A DNA stretch of 64,000 bases from Spisula solida (GCA_947247005.1 OX365957.1:9644817-9708816), one strand, 5' to 3'. Counted from the stretch's first letter, positions 11,574-24,574 are shown. Translations and numbers: made by a program. Notes: generated by a model not told the origin, from the letters alone.

Positions 11574-12690
11574 AGCTCCACTATTCGTAGAATAAGGGGA
11601 GCTATTGCAGTCACCCAAGCGTCGACGTTGGCGTCGGCGTAACACTTTTGTTAAAGTTTAGGTACAGGTTTTTTAACCTCTTATATAAGTCCTTTGAGAT
11701 ATTGCTTTCATACTTTGCATACTTGTTTGCCACCATGACCCCAACCCATATGCATGAGTAGGTTACTCTATCAGGCATTTTGTTGAAATTATGCCCCCTT
11801 TTTAGCTCACCTGTCACAAAGTGACAGAGTGAGCTTTTGTGATCACTCTTCGTCCGTCGTCCGTCGTCAGTCCGTCCGTCCGTCAACAATTTGCTTGTGT
11901 AGACACTAGAGGTCACAAATTTGACTTAATCTTTATGAAACTTGGTCACAATGATCATCTCAACAAAATCTAGGTCAAGTTCGATATTGGGTCATTCGGG
12001 GTCAAAAACTAGGTCACAAGGTCAAATCATAGAAAAACCTTGTGTAGTCACTAGAGGTCACAATTTTGACCTAATCTTTATGAAACTTGGTCACAATGAT
12101 TATCACAACACAATCTAGGTCAAGTTCGATATTGGGTCATCCGGGGTCAAAAACTAGGTCACAAGGTCAAATCATAGAAAAACCTTGTGTAGTCACTAGA
12201 GGTCACAATTTTGACCTAATCTTTATGAAACTTGGTCACAATGATCATCACAACAAAATCTAGGTCAAGTTCGATATTGGGTCATCCGGGGTCAAAAACT
12301 AGGTCGCAAGGTCTAATCATAGAAAAACCTTGTGTAGTCACTAGAGGTCACAATTTTGACCTAATCTTTATGAAACTTGGTCACAATGATCATCACAACA
12401 AAATCTAGGTCAAGTTAGATATTGGGTCATCCGAGGTCAAAAACTAGGTCACAAGGTCAAATCATAGAAGAACCTTGTATAGTCACTAGAGGTCACAATT
12501 TTAGCCTAATCCTTATGAAACTTGGTCAGAGTGATCATCTCAACAAAATCTAGGTCAAGTGCGATATTGCGTCATATGGGGCCAAGAACAAGGTCACTAG
12601 GTCAAATCACAGGTCTTGCATGTACTGCTATAACAGGTGTTGGGCCCTCTTGTTCTACTTAGTGCAAATAGTGCAAATGTTAAAGTTTAG
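11574..12690 (+). mobile_element. Hairpin-ended repeat, family d, with family a nested
   Basis: It starts AGCTCCACTATTCGTAGAA and closes the 5' hairpin with GGGGAGCT. The body has AAAGTTTAGGTACAGG and ACCCCAACCCATATGC. It is interrupted at 11804-12652 by a family a element after ATGCCCCCTTTTT and resumes at CTACTTAGTGCAAATAG. The uninterrupted form is visible at about 14295-14330. After 12690 the sequence passes into family a interior. Confidence 0.75.
11804..12652 (+). mobile_element. Hairpin-ended repeat, family a, inserted in family d
   Basis: It has the full 5' hairpin, a GTCCGTC stretch and about five copies of the 145-bp unit. The 3' end is damaged: AACAGGTGTTGGGCCCTCTTG has lost one arm of the hairpin. 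Both junctions with family d are clear, making this a good case for reading the insertion site. Confidence 0.82.
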
Positions 12691-13341
12691 GTTTAGGTCT
12701 AGTTGGATATAGGGTCATCCAGGGTAAAAAACTAGGTCACATAGTCAAATCATTGTGTAGTCACTAGAGGTCACAAATTTTATCTAATCTTAATGAAATT
12801 TGGTCAAGATGATCATGTCAACAAAATCTAGGTCAAGATCGATATTGGGTCATCCGGGGTCAAAAACTAGGTCACAAGGTCAAATCATAGAAAAACCTTG
12901 TGTAGTCACTAAAGGTCACAATTTTGACCTAATCATAATGAAACTTGGTCACAATGATCATGTCAATAAAATCTAGGTCAAGTTTGATATTGGGTCATCC
13001 GGGGTCAAAAACTAGGTCACAATTTCAAATCTTAGAAAAATCTTGTGTAGTCTCTGGAGGTCTGAATATTGGCCATATCTTTATGAAAGTTGGTCACAAT
13101 GATCATGTCAACAAGACCTAGCTGAAGTTCAATATTGGGTCATCTAGGGTAAAAAACTAGGTTGTTTGGTCAAATCATAGACAGAACTTGGCTTAAACTT
13201 CAATTTGCCATTGGGTCTATGTGATGTAAATAACAAGGTCGCTTTATAAGACAATATGAAAATCTTGTACATGCAATAGAGGGGTCTGTATAAACTACTA
13301 CTAGGACAGGTGAGCGGCCTATTGCCCTTTGGGTCCTCTTG
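12691..13341 (+). mobile_element. Family a interior and 3' end without a 5' end
   Basis: About four 145-bp units, followed by GACAGGTGAGCGGCC and a degraded hairpin (ATTGCCCTTTGGGTCCTC) ending in TTGT. The left side fuses to family d sequence near 12690, which points to recombination or a gapped insertion. Confidence 0.72.
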
Positions 13342-14077
13342 TTTGTCTGTATGTGTAGTTGCCACCTTAATATTTGAATTTGAATCTGACCTGTGGCCCT
13401 TGAAATAATGAAAATTTGCTGTTGTTTCTCAAGACATGATCAAATGGTCAGTGGGAGCAACTGTGTCATATGATGAAGACAAGTTCTCCACATGTGAAAA
13501 AGGTGCTAGCTCCTCTTGGAAGGCTAAGATAGTACTGGTTAGAATACAGTCCAGGTAAACTGGCAAGGTGAACTGAAATATTGTTATAATAAACCTGATT
13601 AAACAAGCAAAGTAAACCTTTTAAGTTTATATTGGATGGGGATAGGTTTAAGCAGATTAATGGCCCTTGCTTGAAACCCTGGTTTTCATGGGAAATGTCA
13701 GACTGCAGTTTCCTGATTTTGGGAGAAACTATGTATTGAATTTATTAGGTGTCCGACAGTTGTTATGTTGTGGGGGGTGTTTGCTGCCAGATTCATGAAA
13801 TAAGATGCTAGGTTTAATGTTCTTGTTTGGTTATTAATGGAATGTATAGAAGTTTACGAGATAGAGGTTCCTGGATTAATGTCTATATCAGCTAGATATA
13901 GGTTTGTACCCGTATTTATTTGTCTGTGTATTTCTCCAGAATGACATAATGATTCTCTGTCTGTCAGACCTTAGAATCGGTTACTCTGATGTATTTATAT
14001 AGATACTGCAAGTTTGTGGAAAGAAAATTATTTGTCAGTCTGTACATGCTTTTCCTTTTCTTGGTGTTTTACTTTTT
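13342..14077. other. No gene seen
   Basis: Unassigned sequence between repeat clusters. No coding region is supported on either strand. Confidence 0.5.
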
Positions 14078-14489
14078 AGCTCCACTATTTGTAGAATAAG
14101 GGGAGCTATTGCAGTCACCCGAGCGTCGGCGTTGGCGTAACACTTCTGTTAAAGTTTAGGTACAGGTTTTTAAACCTCTTATATTCTCTAAGTCCTTTGA
14201 GATGTTGCTTTCATACTTTGCATACTTGTTTGCCATCATGATCCCAACCCATATGCAGGAGTAGGTAACTCTATCAGGCATTTTGTTGAAATTATGCCCC
14301 CTTTTTCTACTTAGTGCAAATAGTGCAAATGTTAAAGTTTAGGTGCAGGTTTTTTAACCTCTAATATCTTCATAGTGGATTGACATATTGCCTTGATACT
14401 TTGCATACTTGTTCACCATCATGACCCCAACCCATACACAGGAGTAGGTAACTCTATCAAGCATTTTGGTGAAATTATGCCCCCTTTTT
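14078..14489 (+). mobile_element. Hairpin-ended repeat, family d (5' part)
   Basis: It starts AGCTCCACTATTTGTAGAA and holds two tandem units of about 190 bp, each with AAAGTTTAGGT, ACTTTGCATACTTGTT and ATTATGCCCCCTTTTT. The second unit ends at a T-run where another family a copy begins. This copy shows the unfilled form of the site occupied at 11804. Confidence 0.78.
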
Positions 14490-14615
14490 AGCTCACCTGT
14501 CACAAAGTGACAGAGTGAGCTTTTGTGATCACTCTTCGTCCTTCGTCCGTCCGTCAGTCCACAATTACTTGTGTAGACACTAGAGGTCACAGTTTTAGCT
14601 TAATCATAATGAAAC
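14490..14615 (+). mobile_element. Hairpin-ended repeat, family a (5' fragment)
   Basis: The 5' hairpin, GTCCGTC stretch and start of the first 145-bp unit are present. The element stops at GAAACTTGGTCA, where the 3' tail of a LINE begins. Confidence 0.78.
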
Positions 14616-15505
14616 TTGGTCAAGTTTCAAGTTTTCAAGTTTTATTTTTCAAGTCAAGGCCCTTTAAGGGCATAATACATTTATAATAACAAACAGTACA
14701 GAAACATTATAAACTTCAAAGAACAAATAAAATAATTATACAAAGAAGCTGCATTAGAACCTGAGAGCCTACGAGGGTCCCGCATCCGTCGATACAGTCC
14801 TGTGTCCCTCTACAACATAATCCACTCATAGATAGATAGAAACATACACCTAAAGAACACACGAGCACCAACAGACACGAAACCCCAGCCGACCCACAGG
14901 ACTTTTCAGCAAAAATATGGCAAAAATAAATTAACAAATAACAAAATTTACTACGGTGGAGACTGAGAAATTATGAATAAAATAAGATTACAGTTAGGTA
15001 CAGAGTGACATAATTTTCTTACAAAAAATTGCTAGTTTTAGTAGAGTATTTCTACCAGTATTGTTCATCAATTCTGAAAACTTTATTGCGTTGTGGTATC
15101 TGAAGTAATATTGACTTAAATTATTGTTCCGATCATCATTAAAATGATAACATACAAAGAGATAATGAAACTCATCGCCCAAAAGTCCTGAATTACATAA
15201 ATGACAATGTCTAGAATTTCTGTCAATATTAAAAAATCTGCCCTTTTCAATAGGTAACTTGTGATTAATACATCTAAATTTGCAAAATATTCGCCAGGTC
15301 AGATGGCAAAAAATTCAAGTATCTTTCAAACTTAAAATCATGCTTAAACATCCTATAATTCAAACATTTACTTAACTCATCTACAGAACTACTCCAGTTT
15401 TGAATAAAGTGATCTTTCAGTCTTTCATCAACAATCCTTTTGAAGCTGGCTGGAGAATCTACATGTTGTTCCAACCAATAATTTGATAAACCAAGATTAT
15501 CTAGA
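14616..15505 (-). mobile_element. LINE-type retrotransposon, 3' end only
   Basis: Read on the minus strand, three successive frames give the C-terminal part of a LINE polyprotein: DHFIQNWSSSVDELSK near 15400, then NHKLPIEKGRFFNI, then CHLCNSGLLGDEFHYLFVC near 15180. The last is a Cys/His motif of form C-x2-C-x9-H-x4-C, known from the C-terminus of several LINE groups. The frame is broken between these parts. The 3' tail is a run of ACTTGAAA-type repeats. The reverse transcriptase is missing, so the copy is 5'-truncated and dead. Confidence 0.65.
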
Positions 15506-15513
15506 GTGTTTTT

Positions 15514-16601
15514 AGCTCAACTGTCACAAAGTGATAGAGTGAGCTTTTGTGATCACTCTTCGTCAGTCGTCCGTCCGTCGTCCGTCAACAATTGGCTTGT
15601 GTAGACACTAGAGGTCACAATTTTAGCCTAATCTTTATGAAACTTGGTCACAATGATCATCTTAACATAATCTAGGACAAGTTCGATAATGGGTCATCTG
15701 GGGTGAAAAACTAGGTCACTTGGTCAAATCATAGAAAAACCTTGTGTAGTCACTGCAGGTAACAATTTTGACTTAATCTTTATGAAATTTGTCACAATGA
15801 TCATCCTAACAAAATCTAGATCAAGTTCGATATTGGGTCATCCGGGGTCAAAAATTAGGTCACAAGGTCAAATCATTGAAAAACCTTGTGTAGTCACTAG
15901 AGGTCAAAATTTTGACTTAATCTTTATGAAACTTGGTTACAATGATCATCTCAAAAAATCTAGGTCAAGTTCGATATTGGGTCATCTAGGGTTAAAAACT
16001 AGGTCACAAGGTCAAGTCAAAGAAAAACCTTGTGTAGTCACTAGAGGTCACAATTTTGGTCTAATCTTTATGAAACTTACTCACAATAATTATTTCAACA
16101 AAATCTAGGTCAAGTTTGATATTGGGTCATCCGGGGTCAAAAACTAGGTCACAAGGTCAAACCATAGAAAAACCTTGTGTAGTCACTAGAGGTCACAATT
16201 TTGGCCGAATATTTATGAAACTTGTTCACAATGATCATTTCAACAAAATCTAAGTCAAGTTTGATATTGGGTCATATGGGGTCAAAAACTAGGTCACAAG
16301 GTCAAATCATAGAAAAACCTTGTGTAGTCACTAGAGGTCACAATTTTGGTCTAATCTTTATGAAACTTGGTCACAATGATCGTCTAAAAAAAATCCAGAT
16401 CAAGTTCAATATTGGGTCATCCGGGGTCAAAAACTATGTCACAAGGTCCAATCACTTCAATATGTCATTGGGTATAAATGTGATGTAAACTATAAAGCAT
16501 AAGACAATATGAAAACCTTGTACATGCAATAGAGGCTACCATTAGGGGTGCATAAACTACTAGGACAGGTGAGCGACCTATGGCCCTTTGGGCCCTTTTG
16601 T
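15514..16601 (+). mobile_element. Hairpin-ended repeat, family a
   Basis: It starts AGCTCAACTGTCACAAAG (one change in the outer stem, one in GTGATAGAGTGAGCT), has GTCCGTC and about six 145-bp units. It ends GACAGGTGAGCGACCTATGG and CCCTTTGGGCCCTTTTG. An extra segment before the 3' end (16480-16560) includes CCTTGTACATGCAATAGAGG, also seen before the ends at 13304 and 33760. Confidence 0.82.
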
Positions 16602-16880
16602 TAAACTTTAGCAAGAATTATCCTAAAAAATGCTTTATATTTGAAATGTTGCATTTTATTCCACACTGTCACATCCGTAGCTCGATTCCGATGGCGAGAA
16701 AATAAGCTCATTTTTCAAGTTAAACATATTATTTAGGCAAAAACAATCGCGATTTTTGTACCTAGTTGCTCTATATGCTTTATTGCCCCTAAGTGCCCCC
16801 CTGACGTACTTTCGGAATATCTCGCACATTGTCGCTCAATTAATTCCGTAATCCCGGAAAACAAGTTTTAACCTGTAGTT
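16602..16880. repeat. Dispersed repeat, inverted copy at 39466-39800
   Basis: Segments such as AACTTTAGCAAGAATTATCC, CAATCGCGATTTTTGTACC and CTTTCGGAATATCTCGCACA recur on the opposite strand near 39780, 39570 and 39510, in the corresponding order. Both copies have the same span and are probably one transposon family of unknown class. Confidence 0.75.
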
Positions 16881-18718
16881 TTGATATGGTGAATGCTAGG
16901 AAACAGCTTGTTTAAAAAGTGCAACATAGCGTACAAAGAGAAATTTTTATATCATTTATGTTACTGGCGAGTGCTAGAAGATAGCAGATCGTTTAACAGC
17001 AAAGCGCTACCAAAGCGTTCCTTCACTGCTTTGCACAAAAAAGCGCTTGCCTAGCAAAGTGCTGAGAAATCGTATGCTATTGGCGAGGACTGCTTGCTGG
17101 TAGCATGTTGTTTATGTAAAGTAAAGCACTATTTGGTAGCTGTTAGGTTAGGCATATGGCTCCTGGATCATATTTGAACAGTTGACACAAAAACATATCA
17201 CACACTGACACTTATCAATACACCTATTTAGACTTAAAAAAGTAAACCACCCCTACGGTACCTATTCAAACCATTTAGACGAGTTACAGGGATCCCTTAC
17301 AGGGTTCATCACTAACACTGGTCAGCTTGTCCGAGACCGGTGGAAATCCAGAAGGACCAGTGAAAATTCTGGAGGACCAGTAACTGTCCGATATACAAAT
17401 TCGGCGCTTTCGCCCAGTCGGACCAGTGGCCAAAAAAGTAAGCGTCCTGGCCTGTAGACGGTCAGAATTTAAAAACAGCCACTTGGAGACAGCTTATCTG
17501 CTTTACTTACTACATCTATGCTATGACAGGCTACCAGTGAGCAGTGCTCGTCTGTACTGCTCTCCTGTAGCATATAGCATTTCTCAGCACTTTGCAGGGT
17601 GGTCAAGTGGCACGGTGGTAGAGCGCATAATGCTCTCAACTACTGTTAAAGAGATCCCTTGTTCGTTCCTTGGCCGGGGTACTTGGTAATTTCTGGAATG
17701 CTGTCTTGTTCATGAAAATATATTTATAGGACTGGGGGTTTACAAATCAACATTGATTATCCAAAATGTGACTTCAAACCATATAGGCCATAATTAATGC
17801 TTATATTTCTATAAACAGCAATGGACCGTTGTCAGTTGTGCTACATTTTTAATAACATGATATTCAAGTACAGGAAGTTTGTTCATGAATGACAGAATCA
17901 CTGATCGACAATTAATAAATGTTTAGCCTACTTTAGGTACGAAGGGTAATCGGTACGAACCTGCTTCTGTTTTTATTGGAAATCCGCATCCGCATTCGGG
18001 TGTCAATTTAATTGAAGATTTTATAACTACGTTAGTTATGTGTATAAAAGACGACATTCCTTGTTTAAAACAAGTACTTTCATGGTTCGCAGTCTGTGAT
18101 TTCGGCAAACCGTGTTTTCATCGGGCATCCATGTTGGGTCAAACTGCACTAAGTTTTCCTTAGCGACGCGTTTATCTCCCTTGCTGAGTTGCTTTGATAA
18201 ATGTTAGCTACCGACTCGGGTGTTTGGTAATCGTACGTCCGCTCGATAAATCCGTATTTTAAGCCTAAAACTTTCAGTGCTTTAGTTATTTAGATGACGG
18301 AAATAGCCGAGTAGTTACGAATGCATAAGAATAAATGCGGTCGTCTGAAATTATGTAGACCTACTTAAATTTATTCGTTAAAGTTGTAGATCTACAGTAT
18401 TGTGTATTTTTACCAAGTTTTAAAATATAAAAGAAAATTTATGAGCAACATAATTTCGCATTTATATGACTGTTGTTATTATATTGGTCGCCATTTTTTC
18501 TGCTCTTTCTCTAACTGCAGAACTGTAACACAAATGTTTATACCCATTAGTCTAGTGAAATGGGCTAAAACTCAGACGGATCCGGATGTTACCAGAAAGC
18601 GGAATTATATTCCTCCGGGTATGGCGGCCGAAAATCCGCTATTAAAATTTACAATGCATAATTTAGATTTAACTGTGAATCAAAAGCATTAAATATTCTA
18701 TCAACAAAGTAATTATTA
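16881..18718. other. No confident gene; possible SINE head near 17600
   Basis: At 17604-17660, AAGTGGCACGGTGGTAGAG looks like a tRNA A-box region, but no good B box follows. Between 18090 and 18700 CpG is more frequent than around it, with GCGACGCGTTTATCTCC and GGGTATGGCGGCCGAAAATC. It could be a promoter or 5' exon, or a transposon end. I cannot tie it to the receptor gene 16 kb downstream. Confidence 0.35.
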
Positions 18719-18726
18719 TTTATAAT

Positions 18727-19514
18727 TAGGGCTGTTGCGAGTATTCGGGTACTCGGATATCCACGATTTGGGCTAGAAAATCGAGTACGAGTATTCGTCA
18801 TCTCCGGGATCGTTGGATCGCGATCTTTGACATAAATACCTACCCTATACAGATTTATTTTAAATTCTTTACCTCAAATCATTTACAAGATAACATTGAG
18901 ACAAAACACTGACAGTAAACAAGAGAGCATCCTTTATTTGCAATTCGAAAGTAAACTTGTACTATAAGTAAAGCTAGCAACATCATTACATTCGAATAAT
19001 TTATGGTCAGACAAAGTCTCGTTTATTAAAGTTACAAACTAGAAATGAAACATTAATTTATAATTCAATTAAATAATTTACGTCATATCTTGATAATTAA
19101 GTACATTAAGTTCATTGTCAATTAGATGACGCCATACGACGAACGGGTCTGCAATGAACGAACGTTCCGTATTCATCTGCCAGGCAAGGCAATACTTAGG
19201 TATTTCCATTGATGATGATAAGAAGGCAGTATGCAAAAGCTGTCTAAATGTACCATTAACTAGTCAATAGAGTGAGAAGACAGCGTTGTTTGGTGTTACT
19301 TAACTTGTTTTTGTCGCTATATGCATGCACCCTTATACATGTACGTACACTATTGTTTCACAAAGTATGTGATGTTATTAAAGTAAAAAGTCTCTATGAC
19401 AGTCTTTGACTTCATGACTTATGTAACTGCTGATTCGTAGTTCTATCTGTGAATCGCACACCCTGACTTGTGGATCGAATCGGATCGGCACTTACCTGAT
19501 GATCCACAGCCCTA
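18727..19514. mobile_element. hAT-type MITE with 8-bp target duplication
   Basis: The element begins TAGGGCTGT and ends ACAGCCCTA. It is flanked on both sides by the identical 8-mer TTTATAAT (18719-18726 and 19515-19522). Ends of this form with an 8-bp duplication are typical of hAT elements. Its 788 bp hold no transposase frame, so it is non-autonomous. Confidence 0.88.
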
Positions 19515-19522
19515 TTTATAAT

Positions 19523-20964
19523 GTCTGAAACATACATGTATTTTATAAAGCGAAGATTAGTTAATCAAATAATATAATATAATGACTTTCACATACCTGA
19601 ATAATTATAAGACCAATAATCAGATAATACGCTATCACTTTATTCAGAAGTTCACTTGTGACTTACCAAATATTGAACGAAAAGTTATATAGTGTTTCTA
19701 AAACAATGACTTATGTAATTAAGATTTTATCTTTACTTAGAATGTTTTTATCTGATTTAATGGTCGTTTAGTGGTCAAATTAAGACAATGGTCAACAATG
19801 GATGTAAGAAATAAGATGTGTGATCATATTCAATTTGACAATAATTTACCTGCTTTTTGCAAGCTCACTTGAATATATTTGGGCCCAAGGGAATTGACCA
19901 CTGCCATCAAGACTACACGTTTAACTAACATAATTTTTCAATTGGTAATTAAAAGTTTATACTTTAAATTATGAAAATACCAAAATTTACCATAGAATTA
20001 TACTGAAGTATAGTTCATCAAAATAAGGAACAGTTCCTTAAAATACATTCAAAGACAATCATTTTGATACCAAACAATATATGTCTATTTTTTTAATAGC
20101 ATAATATACATCTTACACTCACATACATGCTGTATATTATTCCTGTTAATTATCAAATTTATGGGACAAAACACAGGTCTATTTTTGACTCTGTAGATAC
20201 TAGCATGGCGCTGCGAATAGTGGAGCAGTTCTTGTTATTTTTTGTTAACAAAAACTTTTTGGAGAATGTTCACTGTCCTATGGATAGTTCAATGTTTTAA
20301 GGAAATTAATATAAAACTGTAGCTGAGAGAATAATCCGGGGAACCTGTAATAATTTGTCTTGATGTTGTTGGTTTTCTGCTTTTACCACGCTCCTTTGAA
20401 ATTCAGGTCTTCAAAATTATAACGTTTTGTTTCTCAGACACAAATTCATGATTGATATTGTCACATTTCTTAATAGCAATTCCTTTTCATGCAATCAAAA
20501 AAACATTAAGAATTGCAAAAATTAAAGAAAACAATATGGCCACCTAACAGTTTAATGTAGATATGAACCAAGAGAATTAAGATGTGTGGCCTATGTGGTG
20601 TATATTATGTAATGCAGTATTGTTGTTGTTGGTGTTTCTGGTGTTTCTCTGTAAATACAAGATGTAACTTGGCAATATGTTGTTATACTGTGTTTGTTGT
20701 GTATAGGTGTTTATGTAGGAAATGTTCTATTAAAGAACAGGAAAAATGATGACATTTTAATTGCTTTCACTTTGAGGAATATTTAACTGCAAAATCATTT
20801 GATGTTTTCTTCATTACTGGAGAATAATTGAAAGGAATTCCTAAAAGCCTGTTAGTTTAAAGTATTTATTCTGACATTTCAATATTGTAAAATAATGTAT
20901 ATTGGTGGATATATAAGTTTTGGTAAATTCCAATGTTGCGTAATTGTAATGACAGTGTGTTGAT
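19523..20964. other. No gene seen
   Basis: AT-rich unassigned sequence without recognisable coding or element ends. Confidence 0.5.
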
Positions 20965-21081
20965 TTAAAATTTTGCATTTACTTGATTCTTGTAAGTTGT
21001 AAATGATTTCGTAGGTTGCCATAGGGGCATGCATGAACTACTACAACAGGTGAGCGACCTAGGGCCCAAAGGGCCCTCTTG
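20965..21081 (+). mobile_element. Isolated 3' end of a hairpin-ended repeat
   Basis: GTTGTAAATGATTTCGTAGG leads into ACAGGTGAGCGACC and the perfect hairpin AGGGCCCAAAGGGCCCT, then CTTG. The loop is AAA instead of TTT. No 5' part is present. The same pre-terminal segment is found before the end at 33760. Confidence 0.75.
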
Positions 21082-22542
21082 ACAATAGAAAAAATGCATT
21101 ATTATACCTTAACTGCATGCCCCACAAACGCGATAATTCTTTACATAATACTTGAAATTTTATTGATAAAGTTATTGTGCAAGAGGAAGGTAGCTAGAAA
21201 AAATACATTGTTTATCTGAACTGCATATCACACAAACTTTTTCTTCATTTGATAAAGTTATTGTGCCAGCGTAGCAAGCCAGAAAAAATGTATTGTTTGT
21301 ATATAAATAAGCATGTCACAGACTGTTCTATACTTCATAATAGCAACTGATTAAGTTGAAAAAAATACGGAGTTTAAAATTTCACCCACACCAAAGACCA
21401 CTTTGGTGAAAAAGGGAGGTGCCATAATCCCCCCCCCTGCCCTAGTTATGGCCATGCTTGATACGGTCAAATGGCAAGTCTTATGATTAAGGACACATGT
21501 GTTGTAAGGCTTAATGAACATGAGCTAAAATTAGAACTTTATAGATAGTTTAACCATAACTATGTTTACAAATGACTAATATTGTATTGAATTATCTTGT
21601 TGTACTAGTTCACCTTCAGATGATTTAACACTTTCAAGTTTGTATTTTGTTGATCATACAGTTTTAACGCTGAACCATGTTATGTAAATTCTATAGTTGA
21701 AGAGTTGATTGTAAGACAAGCTGTTATAACTAAATGATATGATTGAAACATTCAGCCACCAGATAATGATAACATGTGTTCACTATTATCTTATCTAACT
21801 CTCGCTACATTCCTGCATATCACTGTGTTAATGTCTGTATGTGTATAAAAGATGATACTTGTTAATGTTACAATTGATTTTATGTTTAAAATAAGAACTT
21901 TTTCTCCTTAAATATAGTTTATGTACTCAACCTGACTGATATATTGTAGCCACTGTGCACAGGTGTGTAAAATTGTCTAATGTTATGTGTATCAATACGT
22001 AGTATATGAAACAGTTGTATATTTTGCTATTGATTACATTATATACCTGTTTATACCATACCATATTAGATTTTAAGGAATACCTCATTATAGAAGTAGA
22101 TGCTATAAATAGTTACAGGTCATTATTGGGTTTGTTATTCATTACAAATCACATGTCACGTTACTGTATACATGTATTAAGGCATATATTCGTAGTAAGA
22201 CTTAGTGTCATGTTGTGCGTAGTGTGTTCATCAAGTGGAAATATTAATATTGGTGATTTATTAAGATTTACATTATAATTTCAGGATTATGATTATAGAG
22301 TACTGTCCCGTGAGTTAACAACAATTAGTCTAAATTGGATGTTAAGATGTGATGTTATAATCGACTTTATTACTGTAGATTATCAGGTGAGTGAATGATT
22401 GTATATAATAACATATAGACTAATAATAGTTTTTGAGTCCTAGATGATTATCCACATTTCACTCCAATATTTTGCTACCATCCTGATGATACAACTGTCA
22501 AAAGAAAAAAGCAAATGATCATTTCAAACCTACTCCATTTTT
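21082..22542. other. No gene; one diverged duplicate
   Basis: A segment with TTGATAAAGTTATTGTGC and AGAAAAAATACATTGTTT occurs twice between about 21085 and 21300 with many differences. The remainder is AT-rich and unassigned; the open frame at 22006-22278 has no recognisable domain. Confidence 0.45.
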
Positions 22543-23480
22543 AGCTCTCCAATCACAAAGTGACAGCAATTGTAATCACTCTTCCTCTGTCGTCCGTCCT
22601 TGTGTAATCACTAGAGGTCACAATTTTGGCATAATCATTATGAAACTTGGTCACAATGATCATTATACCCCCCAGATACATAGTATATGGCGGCTATATT
22701 GGAGTCATGCTTGAGGATGGTTGGTCTGTTGGTCGATCGGTTGGTTGGTTGGTCCATATAGTTTTGTCCGCGCTATTTATCTGCAACCATTGGTCAGATT
22801 TCAATGAAACTTTGCATGACTCATCAGTATCAAGTCTAGTTGTGCATATCCTGGGTGCATGTTGGTCAGATCAATTTTCAAGGGAGATGGCCCTTTAGGT
22901 GAGCTATTGAGATCACTCTTCGTCCGTTGTCAGTCCGTGCGTGCGTGCGTCAAAAATTCATTCAAACTACTTCTCCTCCTATACCACTTGACCAATTTTA
23001 ACCAAACTTCACAGGAATGTTCCTTGGGTGGTCATTTCTAAAAATAGCTAAAAGAATTGTAATCTATAAATAACTCTGGTTGTCATGGCAACCAATAGGA
23101 AAATCTTTATGGCAAACAATAGGAAAATCTTTTAAAAAATCATAAAAAATCTACCGCTGGCCAGATTTCAAAATAATTTTACAGAAATAGTTGTTGGGTG
23201 ACCCTCTTACAAAATAGACATTTTTGTCGTGATTCGTCAAAAAACATGGCCCACCAGTGGGTGGGGCGCTCACAGTTTTCCCCTATATATCTATAGTAAA
23301 ATCTTTTAAAATCTTCTTCTAAAAATACTGGTTGGATTTCACTATAAATTGGTAAAATTGTTCCTTGGGTGGTCCTTTCTTAATATAGCTAAAAAAATAT
23401 AATCTATGCAGAACTGGTTTCCACGGCAACCACTAAGAAAATCTTTAAAAAAATCATATCCTCAGCGCATGTTGGTTTGA
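22543..23480 (+). mobile_element. Nested fragments of families a and c
   Basis: A broken family a 5' end (AGCTCTCCAATCACAAAG) stops at about 22668 against a different repeat starting ATTATACCCCCCAGATAC. That gives way at about 22897 to a family c body lacking its first stem arm (AGGTGAGCTATTGAGATC, then ACTTCTCCTCCTATACCACT). All parts are fragmentary. Confidence 0.65.
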
Positions 23481-24574
23481 TCCTTTGATCCAAAGTGGCA
23501 AGGTGAGCTTTTGTGATTGTTTTTGTCCGTCGTCTGTCTGTCCATCCATTAGACTTTTCACCGTTAACACTCAAGCACTTTCAATTTTGCTTTAATCTTC
23601 ATCAAACTTGGTCAGTAGTTGTACCTCAATAAAATCTAGGTCAAGTTCGAAGATAGGTCATGTGGGGTCAAAAACTAGGTCAAATAATTAAAGGTCAAAT
23701 AATAGGAAAACCTTGTTAACACTCTGGGGGCCACATGTTTGCTTTTGATCTTCATGAAATTTGGTCAAAATGTTTATCTTGATGACCTTTAGGTCGAGGT
23801 AAAAGTTGGGTCATGTGGGGTCAAAAACTAGGTCAATAGGTCAAATAATAGCAAAACCTTGTTAACACTCTGGAGGCTACATTTTTGCTTTGATCTTCAT
23901 CAAACTTGGTTAGTAGTTGTATCTCAATGAATTCTATGTCAAGTTTGAAGATGGGTCATGTGGGGTCAAAAACTAGGTCAAAAGGTCAAATAATAGGATA
24001 ACCTTGTTAACACTCTAGAGGCCATATTTTTGCTTCAATCTTCATGAAGTTTGGTCAAAATGTTTATCTCGGTGACCCTAAGGTCAAGTTCAAAGTTGGT
24101 TCATAAGGGGTCAAAAACTAGGTCAATAGGTCAAATAATAGAAAAACCTTATTAACACTCTCGAGGCCATATTTTTGCTTCAATCTTCATGAAGTTTGGT
24201 CAAAATGTTTATCTTGGTGACCCTAAGGTCAAGGTCGAAGTTGGTTCATGTGGGGTCAAAAACTAGGTCAATAGGTCAAATAATAGAAAAACCTTATTAA
24301 CACTCTTGAGGCCATATGTTTGCTTTAATCTTCATCAACTTTGGTCAAAATATTTATCTTGATGACCTTAAGGTCAGGTTTAAAGTTGGGTCATGTGGGT
24401 AAAAAACTTGGTCAATATGTTAAATAATAGCAAAACCTTGTTAACACTCTGGAGGCCCTAGTTTTGCTTTAACCTTCATGAAGTTTAGTCAAACGTTATC
24501 TTGATGATTTAAGGTCAAGTTCATGTTTGGCCATGTTTAGCAGGTGAGCGCCCCAGGATCTATGATCCTCTTGT
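23481..24574 (+). mobile_element. Hairpin-ended repeat, family f
   Basis: The 5' end is damaged (CAAAGTGGCAAGGTGAGCTT), then GTCCGTCG and about six copies of a unit near 150 bp with AACACTCTGGAGGCCA, CTTCATGAAATTTGGTCA and CTAGGTCAATAGGTCAAA. The 3' end is CAGGTGAGCGCCCC with the hairpin AGGATCTATGATCCT and CTTGT. This stem differs from family a (GGATC/GATCC against GGGCCC/GGGCCC), yet pairing is complete. Confidence 0.78.

Noticed and set aside
18402..18692. 96-codon frame as the first exon of the receptor gene
   Set aside because: It has its own stop and no phase-matched donor leading to 34295. The CpG content is suggestive only.
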